Below are positions 33,986 to 41,539 of a stretch of 64,000 nucleotides of DNA, piece after piece (the stretch's first letter is position 1; each line of letters begins with the position of its first letter). The notes beneath the pieces are model-generated. The model ran no database searches. It was not told the origin of the DNA and was given only the letters and a program-made list of their open reading frames with translations. The translations under genes and the position numbers were made by a program. The stretch is from Quadrisphaera sp. INWT6 (GTDB taxonomy: Bacteria > Actinomycetota > Actinomycetes > Actinomycetales > Quadrisphaeraceae): NCBI RefSeq assembly GCF_015390235.1, contig NZ_VUOH01000005.1, forward strand, positions 434,001 through 498,000, written 5' to 3'.

Positions 33986-34065
33986 CCCCGCTCCCGGCGG
34001 GGCAGGACGGGTGGACGCCGGCCCGGCGGGCTGCCGTCGCGCCGCGGAGGGGCCACAGTGCTCGT

Positions 34066-35160
34066 GTGGCACCGAAGGCACCGGCGGAGGAGCTCGACGT
34101 CGACGGCGTCGCCGTCCGCTTCACCAGTCCCGACAAGGTCGTCTTCCCGGCGCTCGGCGCCGAGGGCGGCACCAAGCGGCACCTCGTGGAGTACTACCGC
34201 TCCGTCGCCCAGCGCGGTGACGACGGCGAGCTCGGCCCGCTGGTGCGCGCCCTGCTCGACAGGCCCACCTACGTGCAGCGCTTCCCCGACGGAGTGGACG
34301 GCGAGGAGGTCTACCAGAAGCGGGTGCCGCCCCACGCACCGCCGTACGTGCGCACCACGCGGGTCACCTTCCCCTCCGGCCGCCACGCCGACGCCATGCG
34401 CGTCGACGCCGCCGCACCCCTCGTCTGGGCGGCGCAGATGTCCACCGTGACGTTCCACCCGTGGCCCACCCGCGCCTCCGACGAGGATCCGGACGCCGTC
34501 GAGCACCCCGACGAGCTCCGCATCGACCTCGACCCGCAGCCCGGCACCGGCTTCGCCGAGGCCCGCGCGGTGGCGCTCGACGTCGTGCAGCCCCTCCTCG
34601 ACGAGCTCGGGTACGCGGGGTTCCCCAAGACCTCCGGCGGCCGCGGCGTGCACGTCTACGTGCGCATCGAGCCGCGCTGGGAGATCAGGCAGGTCAGGAC
34701 GGCGGCCATCGCCCTCGCCCGCGAGGTGGAGCGGCGCGCCGACGGCCGCGTCACCACCGCGTGGTGGAAGGAGCAGCGGACCAGCGCGATCTTCGTCGAC
34801 TACAACCAGAACGCCCGCGACCACACCATCGCCTCGGCGTACTCGGTGCGCCGCACGCCCCGCGCGACCGTCTCCGCCCCCGTGACCTGGGCGGAGCTGG
34901 CCGACGTCGAGCCCGACGACCTCACGATGGCGACCGTCCCCGTGCTCCTGGCGCGCCGCGGTGACCCGATGCGCGCCCTGGACGACGTCGCCCACGACCT
35001 CGCCCCGCTGCTGGAGATGGCCGAGCGCGACGCCGCCGCCGGCGAGGGCGAGATGCCGTTCCCGCCGAACCACCCCAAGCAGGACGGCGAGCCCAAGCGC
35101 GTGCAGCCCAGCCGCGACCGCGCCCGCCCCGGCGGCCCGGAGGACCCCGCCCGCGGCTGA
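34066..35160 (+). CDS. LigD-type DNA polymerase/primase domain protein (NHEJ)
   Basis: 364 residues, a stand-alone PolDom. Archaeo-eukaryotic primase motifs: LRIDLDPQPGTGF with the metal-binding DxD, KTSGGRGVHVYVRI (SGGRGxH motif) and SAIFVDYNQNARDHTIASAYSVR with the third Asp. N-terminal motif VVFPALGAEGGTKRHLVEYYRSVA and PTYVQRFPDGVDGEEVYQKRVPPHAP are characteristic of LigD polymerase. It should add nucleotides at broken ends together with Ku and a ligase, neither in this window. GTG 34066 has CACAGT 6 bases upstream. The Pro/Arg/Asp-rich tail is not conserved. Confidence 0.88.
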   Translation: MAPKAPAEELDVDGVAVRFTSPDKVVFPALGAEGGTKRHLVEYYRSVAQRGDDGELGPLVRALLDRPTYVQRFPDGVDGEEVYQKRVPPHAPPYVRTTRVTFPSGRHADAMRVDAAAPLVWAAQMSTVTFHPWPTRASDEDPDAVEHPDELRIDLDPQPGTGFAEARAVALDVVQPLLDELGYAGFPKTSGGRGVHVYVRIEPRWEIRQVRTAAIALAREVERRADGRVTTAWWKEQRTSAIFVDYNQNARDHTIASAYSVRRTPRATVSAPVTWAELADVEPDDLTMATVPVLLARRGDPMRALDDVAHDLAPLLEMAERDAAAGEGEMPFPPNHPKQDGEPKRVQPSRDRARPGGPEDPARG

Positions 35161-35238
35161 CCGGGGCCGGCGGCGGCTGACCGGGTGAGGCGCCACGGCT
35201 GGGCTGGCAGCCCCTGCCCGGGCCGCGAGGATCGTCGC

Positions 35239-35469
35239 GTGGGACTGCGATCCGGTGTCGTGCTGCTCGCCGTGGGGGTCGCCCTCCTGGCAGCGTCCGA
35301 CCGCGCCGCCGTCGTGCTCAGCACCCCCGCCGCCGACCTCGCCGCGGTGGGCCGCGTCTGCCTCGCCGCCGGCGCCCTGGCGTTCCCGGTGCACGCCGTG
35401 GTGCGCCGCCTGCGCACCCGCCGGCCCCGTGCCTCCGCCGCGCTGGTCGATGTCGCTCCGCCGCTCTGA
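35239..35469 (+). CDS. Small membrane protein, two helices, unknown
   Basis: 76 residues: GLRSGVVLLAVGVALLAASD, a short Ala-rich loop, a second helix LAAVGRVCLAAGALAFPVHAVV, then a basic tail RRLRTRRPRASA. It resembles the next protein (two helices, same size) and the pair may be distant paralogues of the DUF6458 type. GTG 35239 has GAGGAT 6 bases upstream. Function unknown. Confidence 0.55.
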   Translation: MGLRSGVVLLAVGVALLAASDRAAVVLSTPAADLAAVGRVCLAAGALAFPVHAVVRRLRTRRPRASAALVDVAPPL

Positions 35470-35557
35470 GGCCCCCGCCCGGGGTGGCGGGGTCCGTCCG
35501 GGTGACCCCCCACGACCTCGGCTGGTGCCCGGCCCGAGCGCTCCCACCATCGTCGAC

Positions 35558-35776
35558 ATGGGACTCGGAACCGGCATCTTCCTGCTCGTCGTCGGCGCGG
35601 TGCTGGCCTTCGCGGTGAGGGACGGCCTCGACGCCGTCGACCTCACCGCCGTCGGCTGGATCTGCATGGGCGCCGGCGTGCTCGCCATCGTGCTGACGAT
35701 GGCGCTGGGGCGGCGGTCCGCCGTCGCCCGGACCACGTACGTCGAGCGCCAGGACCAGCTGCCGCCGACCGTCTGA
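35558..35776 (+). CDS. DUF6458-like small membrane protein
   Basis: 72 residues. MGLGTGIFLLVVGAVLAFAVRDGLDAVDLTAVGWICMGAGVLAIVLTMAL is the two-helix pattern of a common actinobacterial family (I recall it as DUF6458), followed by a short basic/polar tail. CACCAT lies 7 bases before the ATG, so the transcript is probably leaderless. Function unknown. Confidence 0.75.
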   Translation: MGLGTGIFLLVVGAVLAFAVRDGLDAVDLTAVGWICMGAGVLAIVLTMALGRRSAVARTTYVERQDQLPPTV

Positions 35777-35871
35777 CCTCCGGCCGCGGGCGGGCGGCTC
35801 GCAGGCCGCGGCCGTAGCGTGGTCGTGACGGTCGATGACCGCTCGGCCCCGATGACCTGGGAGTGATCACG

Positions 35872-36561
35872 ATGGGTTTCCTCGACCGCCTGCTGGGCCG
35901 CGAGGAGCGCCGTCCGGCGCAGACCGGGTACGCGACCGGGCAGCAGGGGGGCTACCGGACCGACTACCCGTCCTCCGGCCAGCCCGTCAGCCAGACCCAG
36001 CGCTCCGGGGGCGCGCAGCAGCCGAAGACCGACGACGAGCGCGCCGTCGAGCGCTACCGCTACCTGCTCAGGACCGCACCGCCGGAGCAGGTCGAGCAGG
36101 CGCACGCGGAGGCGTTCGAGAAGCTGACGCCCCAGCAGCGCCAGCAGGTGCTCAGCGAGCTCAGCGGCCAGGTGCCCGCGGCGGAGCGCGCCCAGACCGA
36201 CAGCCCGCGTGACCTCGCCCGCATGGCCACGCGCGCGGAGATGAGGCAGCCCGGGACCCTGGAGCGCAGCTTCTCCGGCGCGGGGGCCGGGGGCGGCCGC
36301 GGCATGGGCATGGGCGCCGTCATCGGCGGCAGCCTGCTGGCCGGTGTGGCCGGCGCCTTCGTGGGCACGGCCATCGCCGACGCGATGTTCGACGGCTTCG
36401 ACGGCGACGAGTACGCCCAGGGCTTCGAGGACGGCGCGGAGTCCGACGTCGGCGACCAGGGCGCGGACGCGGGCTACGACGACGGCGGGGGCTACGACGG
36501 CGGCGGGTTCGACGGCGGGGGAGACCTCGGCGGCGGTGACTTCGGGGGCTTCGACGTCTGA
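35872..36561 (+). CDS. Conserved actinobacterial protein with Gly/Asp-rich tail
   Basis: 229 residues. Start MGFLDRLLGREERRP, a polar Gln/Gly segment, then a helical domain DERAVERYRYLLRTAPPEQVEQAHAEAFEKLTPQQRQQVLSELSGQVP, a hydrophobic Gly-rich segment (GMGMGAVIGGSLLAGVAGAFVGTAIADAMF), and an acidic Gly/Asp/Tyr/Phe-rich tail. The helical domain recurs in Streptomyces proteins of no known role. The ATG 35872 has a GGGAG site 8 bases upstream, so unlike its neighbours it is leadered. A strong hairpin follows the stop. Confidence 0.75.
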   Translation: MGFLDRLLGREERRPAQTGYATGQQGGYRTDYPSSGQPVSQTQRSGGAQQPKTDDERAVERYRYLLRTAPPEQVEQAHAEAFEKLTPQQRQQVLSELSGQVPAAERAQTDSPRDLARMATRAEMRQPGTLERSFSGAGAGGGRGMGMGAVIGGSLLAGVAGAFVGTAIADAMFDGFDGDEYAQGFEDGAESDVGDQGADAGYDDGGGYDGGGFDGGGDLGGGDFGGFDV

Positions 36562-36592
36562 GACGCGCCCGAGCCGGGGCTGACCCTGACGC

Positions 36593-36630
36593 GCAGAAGG
36601 CCCCCGCTCCGAGGAGCGGGGGCCTTCTGC
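36593..36630. terminator. 17-bp perfect hairpin terminator
   Basis: Left arm 36593-36609 and right arm 36614-36630 are perfectly complementary (core GGCCCCCGCTC/GAGCGGGGGCC) with a 4-base CGAG loop. It ends the plus-strand gene and lies 6 bases past the 3' end of the minus-strand tRNA, so it can stop both. Confidence 0.85.
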
Positions 36631-36636
36631 GTGCTG

Positions 36637-36707
36637 AGCGGATGACGGGAATCGAACCCGCGCTATCAGCTTGGGAAGCTGAAGTTCTACCATTGAACTA
36701 CATCCGC
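36637..36707 (-). tRNA. tRNA-Gly (anticodon CCC)
   Basis: The minus strand folds as a cloverleaf of 71 bases: acceptor GCGGATG/CATCCGC with discriminator U, D-arm with AATGGTAGA, anticodon stem TCAGC/GCTGA with loop TTCCCAA (anticodon CCC at 36673-36675), short variable loop, and T-arm GCGGGTTCGATTCCCGT. CCA is not encoded. Confidence 0.95.
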
Positions 36708-36760
36708 AGGGCGCCTCGTCGAGACGACCGCCCCCAGGGTAGCAAGCGGCGCGGCAGCCG

Positions 36761-38179
36761 TCAGACGGCGTCCCGCCGGTACCCGAAGAACGAGCGCTTG
36801 CAGATCAGCTCGGCCACCTCCGGCGGCACCATGTCCTGCCAGGTCTCGTCGTGCGCGGCGATCCGCTTGAGGACGTCGCGCGACAGGATCGACAGGTAGT
36901 CGGGGTTGAAGTCGGCCAGGTGCACGAAGCTGCCGCGGCCCGAGAGGTAGTCGAACAGCGGCTGCAGCTGGTCACCGACTTGCACGTCCTCGACCGTCAC
37001 CACGGCGCCGGTCTCCAGGTCGCGCTTGGGGTAGACGAACAGCCTGAGGTCGTTCTTGAGCAGGCGCCCCCAGCTCTCCAGGAGGCCGCCCTGCAGGTGG
37101 GCGTGGGTGGCCTCGTCGAAGAGGACCTCCAGGCTGGGCAGGCCCATGACCATGCCGATGCGCTCCGAGGTGCGCGCCTGCAGGTAGGCGGCCAGGCGGT
37201 GGTAGTCGGCGAAGTTGGAGATGAGCACCGCGTTGCCGGTGGCGGCGAGCAGGTCGGCGCGGGCGAGGAAGTCGCGGCGGTCGACCTTGGAGCCGCCGGC
37301 CAGGAGGTTGCTCATGGTCAGCTCGGTGAGGGCCAGGACCTGCTTCCCGGCGACGGCCGGGTCCTTGGCGAACTCGCGCCTGGCGCACTCCAGCATGTCG
37401 ACGTTGACGTGGGTCGGGGGCTTGAAGGAGCCGCGCTCGACCAGCACCGGGCGCTTGCGCAGCGCCTCGGAGGGCTGGAGCACCTCGCGGTCGGCGCCGA
37501 ACATCGCCACGCCGGAGAGCCCCAGGTTGACCAGCTGCAGGGCCATGAGGCGGTTGTCGACGCTGCGGAACTCGATGCCCGAGAACTTGATCATGTCGAC
37601 CTCGATGCGCCCCGTGTTGAGGCGGTCGAGCAGGCTCGCCACCACCTCGTCAGGCTCGGAGCGCTCGAAGAAGGCGGCGTGGAGGAGGTTCACGCCGACG
37701 ATGCCCAGCGCCTCCTGCTGCTGCGCGGCGTCGTCGTCGAGCATCCGGACGTGGATGACGATCTCGTTGGGCTCGTCCTCGGGGTGGGCCTGGAAGCGCA
37801 CGCCCATCCAGCCGTGGCACTCGTTGCCGCCGCGGTAGCTGCGGGCCACCACGGTGTCGGCGAAGGCGAAGAAGCAGGTGTCGTCGCCGCGGGCCTCGGA
37901 CAGGCGCTCCACGTTGAGCGTGTACTCGTGGTCGAGCATCGCCTGGAGGCGGCCGAGGGAGACGTAGCGGTCGGAGCGGCCGTAGACGGCGTCGGAGACG
38001 GCCATGTCGTAGGCGGACATCGACTTGGCGATGGTGCCGGCGGCACCGCCCGCGCGGAAGAACCACCGCGCGACCTCCTGGCCGGCGCCGATCTCGGCGA
38101 TGGTGCCGTACCAGCGCGGGTCGAGGTTGATCTTCAGCGCCTTCTGGAGCGTGTCCTCGCCGACGTCCATGCCGCCCAT
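36761..38179 (-). CDS. Conserved cytosolic protein of unknown function (often mislabelled TonB-dependent receptor)
   Basis: 472 residues, no signal peptide or membrane helix. The N-terminus is TLQKALKINLDPRWYGTIAEIGAGQEVARWFFRAGGAAGTIAKSMSAYDMAVSDAVYG; the C-terminus ends in VPPEVAELICKRSFFGYRRDAV. I recall this highly conserved family from cyanobacteria, proteobacteria and actinobacteria under the misleading name TonB-dependent receptor. A glycine-rich EIGAGQEVARWFF segment may bind a phosphate ligand. ATG 38179 has a weak purine-rich site; ATG 38170 is an alternative. It is divergent from dcd. Confidence 0.8.
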   Translation of the reverse strand: MGGMDVGEDTLQKALKINLDPRWYGTIAEIGAGQEVARWFFRAGGAAGTIAKSMSAYDMAVSDAVYGRSDRYVSLGRLQAMLDHEYTLNVERLSEARGDDTCFFAFADTVVARSYRGGNECHGWMGVRFQAHPEDEPNEIVIHVRMLDDDAAQQQEALGIVGVNLLHAAFFERSEPDEVVASLLDRLNTGRIEVDMIKFSGIEFRSVDNRLMALQLVNLGLSGVAMFGADREVLQPSEALRKRPVLVERGSFKPPTHVNVDMLECARREFAKDPAVAGKQVLALTELTMSNLLAGGSKVDRRDFLARADLLAATGNAVLISNFADYHRLAAYLQARTSERIGMVMGLPSLEVLFDEATHAHLQGGLLESWGRLLKNDLRLFVYPKRDLETGAVVTVEDVQVGDQLQPLFDYLSGRGSFVHLADFNPDYLSILSRDVLKRIAAHDETWQDMVPPEVAELICKRSFFGYRRDAV

Positions 38180-38384
38180 TCCGTCCCGTCCGTCCTCCGA
38201 GCCCGGGAGGGGCGCGGTCTGTCGCAGCGAGCCGTCCCCGTCGACGAAGCACCTTCCGCCGCCGATGATGGCCCGTGCTCGGCGATCCGACCACCTCCCC
38301 CGCGAGATCCGGGGGTGACGGCCTGGCTGCCCGCGGGTGACATCGGCAGGTCAGGGGCTGACCTGGAGCCCGGTCGGAGCCCAC

Positions 38385-38390
38385 TACCTT
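38385..38390 (+). promoter_or_regulatory. -10 element TACCTT for dcd
   Basis: TACCTT, six bases, then GTG 38397. It sets the dcd start 60 bases downstream of an in-frame alternative and implies a leaderless mRNA. Confidence 0.6.
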
Positions 38391-38396
38391 TGCTCC

Positions 38397-39014
38397 GTGC
38401 TGCTCTCCGACCGCGACCTCCACGCCGAGGTCGACGCCGGTCGGGTCGTGCTCGAGCCCTGGGACGCCGCGATGGTGCAGCCCTCCAGCATCGACGTGCG
38501 CCTCGACCGCTACTTCCGGCTCTTCGACAACCACAAGTACGCGGTCATCGACCCCTCCCAGGAGCAGCCCGAGCTGACCCGGCTGGTGGAGGTCGACGAC
38601 GACGAGCCCTTCGTGCTGCACCCCGGGGAGTTCGTGCTGGCCTCCACGTACGAGGCCGTCACCGTCCCCCACGACCTCGCCTGCCGCGTCGAGGGCAAGA
38701 GCTCGTACGGCCGCCTGGGCCTGGTCACCCACTCGACCGCGGGCTTCGTCGACCCGGGGTTCTCGGGCCACATCACCCTCGAGCTCAGCAACGTCGCCAC
38801 GCTCCCCATCAAGCTGTGGCCGGGCATGAAGATCGGCCAGCTGTGCTTCTTCCGGCTCACCAGCCCGGCGGAGCACCCCTACGGCAGCAGCCGGTACGGC
38901 TCCCGCTACCAGGGGCAGCGCGGCCCGACGGCGTCCCGGTCCTACCTGAACTTCCACCGCACCCCGGTGTCCAGCCCCGCCTCCAGCCCCGTCTCGACGC
39001 CCGACGGCGCCTGA
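38397..39014 (+). CDS. dcd: dCTP deaminase
   Basis: 205 residues. The trimeric enzyme converts dCTP to dUTP (or, in bifunctional forms, to dUMP). Start [52 protein letters not shown] is typical actinobacterial Dcd. The core [35 protein letters not shown] carries the catalytic Arg/Glu/Ser region, and the C-terminus has [39 protein letters not shown], the nucleotide-covering tail. A Ser/Pro-rich extension of about 20 residues follows. The tRNA-Gly/dcd neighbourhood is, as I recall, common in actinomycetes. Confidence 0.95.
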   Translation: MLLSDRDLHAEVDAGRVVLEPWDAAMVQPSSIDVRLDRYFRLFDNHKYAVIDPSQEQPELTRLVEVDDDEPFVLHPGEFVLASTYEAVTVPHDLACRVEGKSSYGRLGLVTHSTAGFVDPGFSGHITLELSNVATLPIKLWPGMKIGQLCFFRLTSPAEHPYGSSRYGSRYQGQRGPTASRSYLNFHRTPVSSPASSPVSTPDGA

Positions 39015-39041
39015 GCGGGCCTGACGGGCAGGACGACGCCG

Positions 39042-40031
39042 GTGGCCTCCCTGGTGCTGGGCCGCGAGGCGGGGCGGGCCCTCGCCGGCTCGCACCTGCT
39101 CCTGCTGCCCGACGAGCTGCCGGAGACCGTCGTCCTCGGCCTGGTGCGGGCCCGGCACCCCGAGGTCGCCTCCACCGGTGACGGCGGCTGGCGCACGGGC
39201 CGCTGGACGGTGCTGCGCGGGCCGCTGCTGCTCGACACGGCCGCGGCCGCGGGCGCCGGCGTCCCCGACCCGTGGCGCTGCGCGTGGGTCCTGCAGTGCC
39301 CCGTCGAGCGCGGCGACCCGCCCCTGCCCGGCACCACCGACCGCGAGGGGCTGCACCGGGCCTTCCCCGACGGCCTGCCCGTGATGGCCGAGCGCCGCAC
39401 TGTGGACCTCGGGCTCGCCCTCGCCCGGCGCCTCGAGGGCGCCGTGCGCGTCGTCGGCGGCACCCTCCTGCGTCCGGACCCGGTCTCGTGGGTCGACCGC
39501 ACCGTGTACAGCCCGCACTGGGCCACCCCGCAGGACCTCCTCGACGTCGCGGGCCTGGCCGCCCCCGGCGCCGAGCTCGCCACCGACGCCGAGGCGTGGA
39601 CCGGGCTGCGCGCCGAGGCCGTGGAGGCGCTCGAGGCGACGGACGCCCGCGACGCCCCCGCACCCGACCTGCGCGAGGCCCTCCACCGGGCCGCCGACGC
39701 CCGTGACGCCGCGGCCCTCGCCGGCGAGGACGTGCTCGACGCCTACGCCGTCGTCGTCGACCTGCCCTCGGGCGGGGTGGTGCAGCTGGAGGTGGCGGGG
39801 GTCCCCGAGCCGCCGGCGGTGCTGCGGGGCGTGCCGTGGGCCGAGGAGGCCGTCACGTACACCGCCGCGTGGTGGCCCGAGGACCCGGCCAGCGCCGAGC
39901 ACGAGGTGCCCGCACCCGACGTCCGCGCCGCGCGCGACGAGGCGGCCGCCGTCGTGGTGGCGCTCACGGACGCCGTGGCGGCGGCGGTGGGGGGCGTCGT
40001 CGTCGACGCCGACGGCTTCCCCGTCGACTGA
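39042..40031 (+). CDS. Hypothetical protein, Ala-rich, cytosolic
   Basis: 329 residues with no recognised domain. It starts VASLVLGREAGRALAGSHLLLLPDELPETVVLGLVRARHP and contains several short conserved-looking aromatic stretches (WRTGRWTVLRGPLLLDTAAA, PWRCAWVLQCPVERGDPPLPG, DRTVYSPHWATPQDLLDVAG, VPWAEEAVTYTAAWWPED). No signal peptide or clear membrane helix. It follows dcd by 27 bases and may be co-transcribed. Codon bias is like its neighbours, so it is a genuine gene. Confidence 0.65.
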   Translation: MASLVLGREAGRALAGSHLLLLPDELPETVVLGLVRARHPEVASTGDGGWRTGRWTVLRGPLLLDTAAAAGAGVPDPWRCAWVLQCPVERGDPPLPGTTDREGLHRAFPDGLPVMAERRTVDLGLALARRLEGAVRVVGGTLLRPDPVSWVDRTVYSPHWATPQDLLDVAGLAAPGAELATDAEAWTGLRAEAVEALEATDARDAPAPDLREALHRAADARDAAALAGEDVLDAYAVVVDLPSGGVVQLEVAGVPEPPAVLRGVPWAEEAVTYTAAWWPEDPASAEHEVPAPDVRAARDEAAAVVVALTDAVAAAVGGVVVDADGFPVD

Positions 40032-40035
40032 CCCG

Positions 40036-40203
40036 TCAGAGCACGACGTCCCCGAGCCAGCGCAGCACCGGCCTGAGGACGAGGGCGACCACCGGCGCGG
40101 TGACGCCGAGCAGCCCCACCACCAGCAGGACGGCGACGACGCGCGCCAGGGGCGACGGGCGCCCGGCGCCGGGCTCGCGCAGCGACCTCAGCAGGCCGTC
40201 CAC
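40036..40203 (-). CDS. Small single-pass membrane protein downstream of the DUF4235 gene
   Basis: 55 residues by my translation: DGLLRSLREPGAGRPSP, then a hydrophobic helix LARVVAVLLVVGLLGVTAPVVALVL and a short C-terminus RPVLRWLGDVVL. It starts 13 bases after the DUF4235 stop on the same strand and ends 4 bases from the convergent hypothetical gene. Filling the gap exactly and having one clear helix make it plausible; the start GTG 40203 has no clear ribosome site. Confidence 0.5.
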   Translation of the reverse strand: MDGLLRSLREPGAGRPSPLARVVAVLLVVGLLGVTAPVVALVLRPVLRWLGDVVL

Positions 40204-40216
40204 CGGGACGGTCGCC

Positions 40217-40498
40217 TCAGGCGCTGACGTCCTGCATCTTCTTGGGCAGGTGCCCGGCGCTCTTCTCGTAGAACTTGGCGGCCTGGCGGGTGGCCAGCAT
40301 GCGGACCACGCCCACGAGGGCTCCCGAGACCACGGCCCACCCGACGGCCTCCGCGAGGGCCACGTGGGGGCTCAGCGGGTTGGCCGGGGGCTGCTTGCCG
40401 GTGGCGAGCACCCACAGCTTCTTGATGACGGAGCGCGCCGCCGACTGCGCGGCCAGACCGCTGCCCGTGCCCAGCACGGTCCACACGAGGTTTCCCAC
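40217..40498 (-). CDS. DUF4235 family membrane protein
   Basis: 93 residues. GNLVWTVLGTGSGLAAQSAARSVIKKLWVLATGKQPPANP followed by AEAVGWAVVSGALVGVVRMLATRQAAKFYEKSAG is the DUF4235 pattern of two helices flanking a basic loop. These proteins sit in the actinobacterial membrane, often next to DUF3618 proteins; the role is unknown. GTG 40498 is preceded by GAGGCT at 6 bases (or a GGGAGG ribosome site; the two overlap). It is divergent from the TPP riboswitch. Confidence 0.8.
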   Translation of the reverse strand: MGNLVWTVLGTGSGLAAQSAARSVIKKLWVLATGKQPPANPLSPHVALAEAVGWAVVSGALVGVVRMLATRQAAKFYEKSAGHLPKKMQDVSA

Positions 40499-40556
40499 GC
40501 GACCAGCCTCCCAAGCGCGGCGGGGGCCGTCCAGTCCAGGCGGTAGTGTCGACCCG

Positions 40557-40652
40557 ATCGACAGGGGAGCGCTGCCCGCGGGCAGCGCTGAGAGTGCGGG
40601 AGACCGCAGACCCTCGAACCTGATCCGGCTCGCACCGGCGTAGGGAGTCGAG
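40557..40652 (+). ncRNA. TPP riboswitch (THI element)
   Basis: All conserved blocks are present in order: P1 TCGAC (40558-40562) pairing with GTCGA (40647-40651), AGGGGAGC, CTGAGAGTGCGGGAGACCGC with the CUGAGA motif, GACCC, ACCTGATCCGG and ACCGGCGTAGGGA. Thiamine pyrophosphate binding should switch off the ykoEDC operon. TAGTGT at 40544-40549 is a fitting -10. Downstream, CCTCC (40699-40703) can pair with the GGAGG ribosome site (40718-40722) of ykoE. Confidence 0.93.
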
Positions 40653-40728
40653 CTTTCTGCTGCACCGGCCGTCCGTCCGCGGGCGTCCGGGCGGCACCCC
40701 TCCTCGCGAACCTGCTGGGAGGCACCTG

Positions 40729-41529
40729 ATGAGCACCACCTCGAAGTCCTCGGCGAGCACCACCGCCGAGCCCCCCGCCCGCCGCGCGGGCGTCATCGCC
40801 ACGGCCGTCGCGGCGCTCGCCGTCGTCGTCGTCGCCATCCTGCTCTGGAGGGGCGTCGCGGCCGACCCGGACAACGGCTCCGTCGCCGGCCCCCTCGTCG
40901 GCGTCATGACCCTCGTGCTCGGCGCCCTGGCCCTCGTGGGCTGGCGCACCGCGCCGCGCCGGTCCTGGCGGGTCGTCGACATCGTCGTCGCGGCGGTCCT
41001 CGGCGTCGCCCTCGGTCTCGTCTTCACCGTCTGGAACCTCGGCTGGAGCCCGCTGTCCAACGCCCTGGAGTTCTTCCCGCCGGTCAAGGGCCTGTTCGTC
41101 GGGGTCTGGCTGCTGGGCGGCGTGGTCGGCGGCCTCGTCGTCCGCAAGCCCGGTGCCGCTGTCTTCGTCGAGGTCGTGGCCGCCGTCGTCTCCGCTCTGA
41201 TCGGCAACCAGTGGGGGTTCGCGACCGTCTGGTACGGCCTGCTGCAGGGCCTCGGTGCCGAGGTCGTCCTCGCCGTCCTCCTCTACCGCCAGTGGGGCGC
41301 GGTCGCCGCGGTGGGGGCCGGGATCGGCGCGGGCGTGGTGGTCGGCGTCCTGGACACCACGCTCTACTACCCCGAGTTCTCCGCGGGGCTGAAGCTCGTC
41401 TACGGCGCGAGCGCCGTCGTCTCGGGCATCGTCATCGCCGGCCTGGGCGGGTGGGCGCTCACCCGGGCCCTGGCGCGCACCGGCGCGCTGGCGCCCCTGG
41501 CGTCCGGGCGCAACGCCCAGCGCGTCTGA
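40729..41529 (+). CDS. ykoE: ECF transporter substrate-binding component YkoE (thiamine/HMP)
   Basis: 266 residues. S component of a group I ECF importer. After an extra N-terminal helix (GVIATAVAALAVVVVAILLW) come the YkoE-type segments WRVVDIVVAAVLGVALGLVFTVWN, PVKGLFVGVWLLGGVVGGLVVRKPGAAVFVEVVAAVVSALIGNQWGFATVWYGLLQGLGAEVV. It binds thiamine or its hydroxymethylpyrimidine precursor, consistent with the TPP riboswitch upstream. The ATG has GGGAGG 6 bases before it. The extra helix and two helices at about 70-95 make it longer than B. subtilis YkoE. Confidence 0.92.
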   Translation: MSTTSKSSASTTAEPPARRAGVIATAVAALAVVVVAILLWRGVAADPDNGSVAGPLVGVMTLVLGALALVGWRTAPRRSWRVVDIVVAAVLGVALGLVFTVWNLGWSPLSNALEFFPPVKGLFVGVWLLGGVVGGLVVRKPGAAVFVEVVAAVVSALIGNQWGFATVWYGLLQGLGAEVVLAVLLYRQWGAVAAVGAGIGAGVVVGVLDTTLYYPEFSAGLKLVYGASAVVSGIVIAGLGGWALTRALARTGALAPLASGRNAQRV

Positions 41530-41539
41530 GCACCCCCCG

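Noticed and set aside
30216-34175. 1319-codon minus-strand open frame
   Set aside because: Antisense to the NHLRC2-like and azlCD genes; composition is low complexity.
36637-36707. Integration site of a mobile element at tRNA-Gly
   Set aside because: No integrase, no direct repeat of the tRNA 3' end and no composition change in the neighbourhood.
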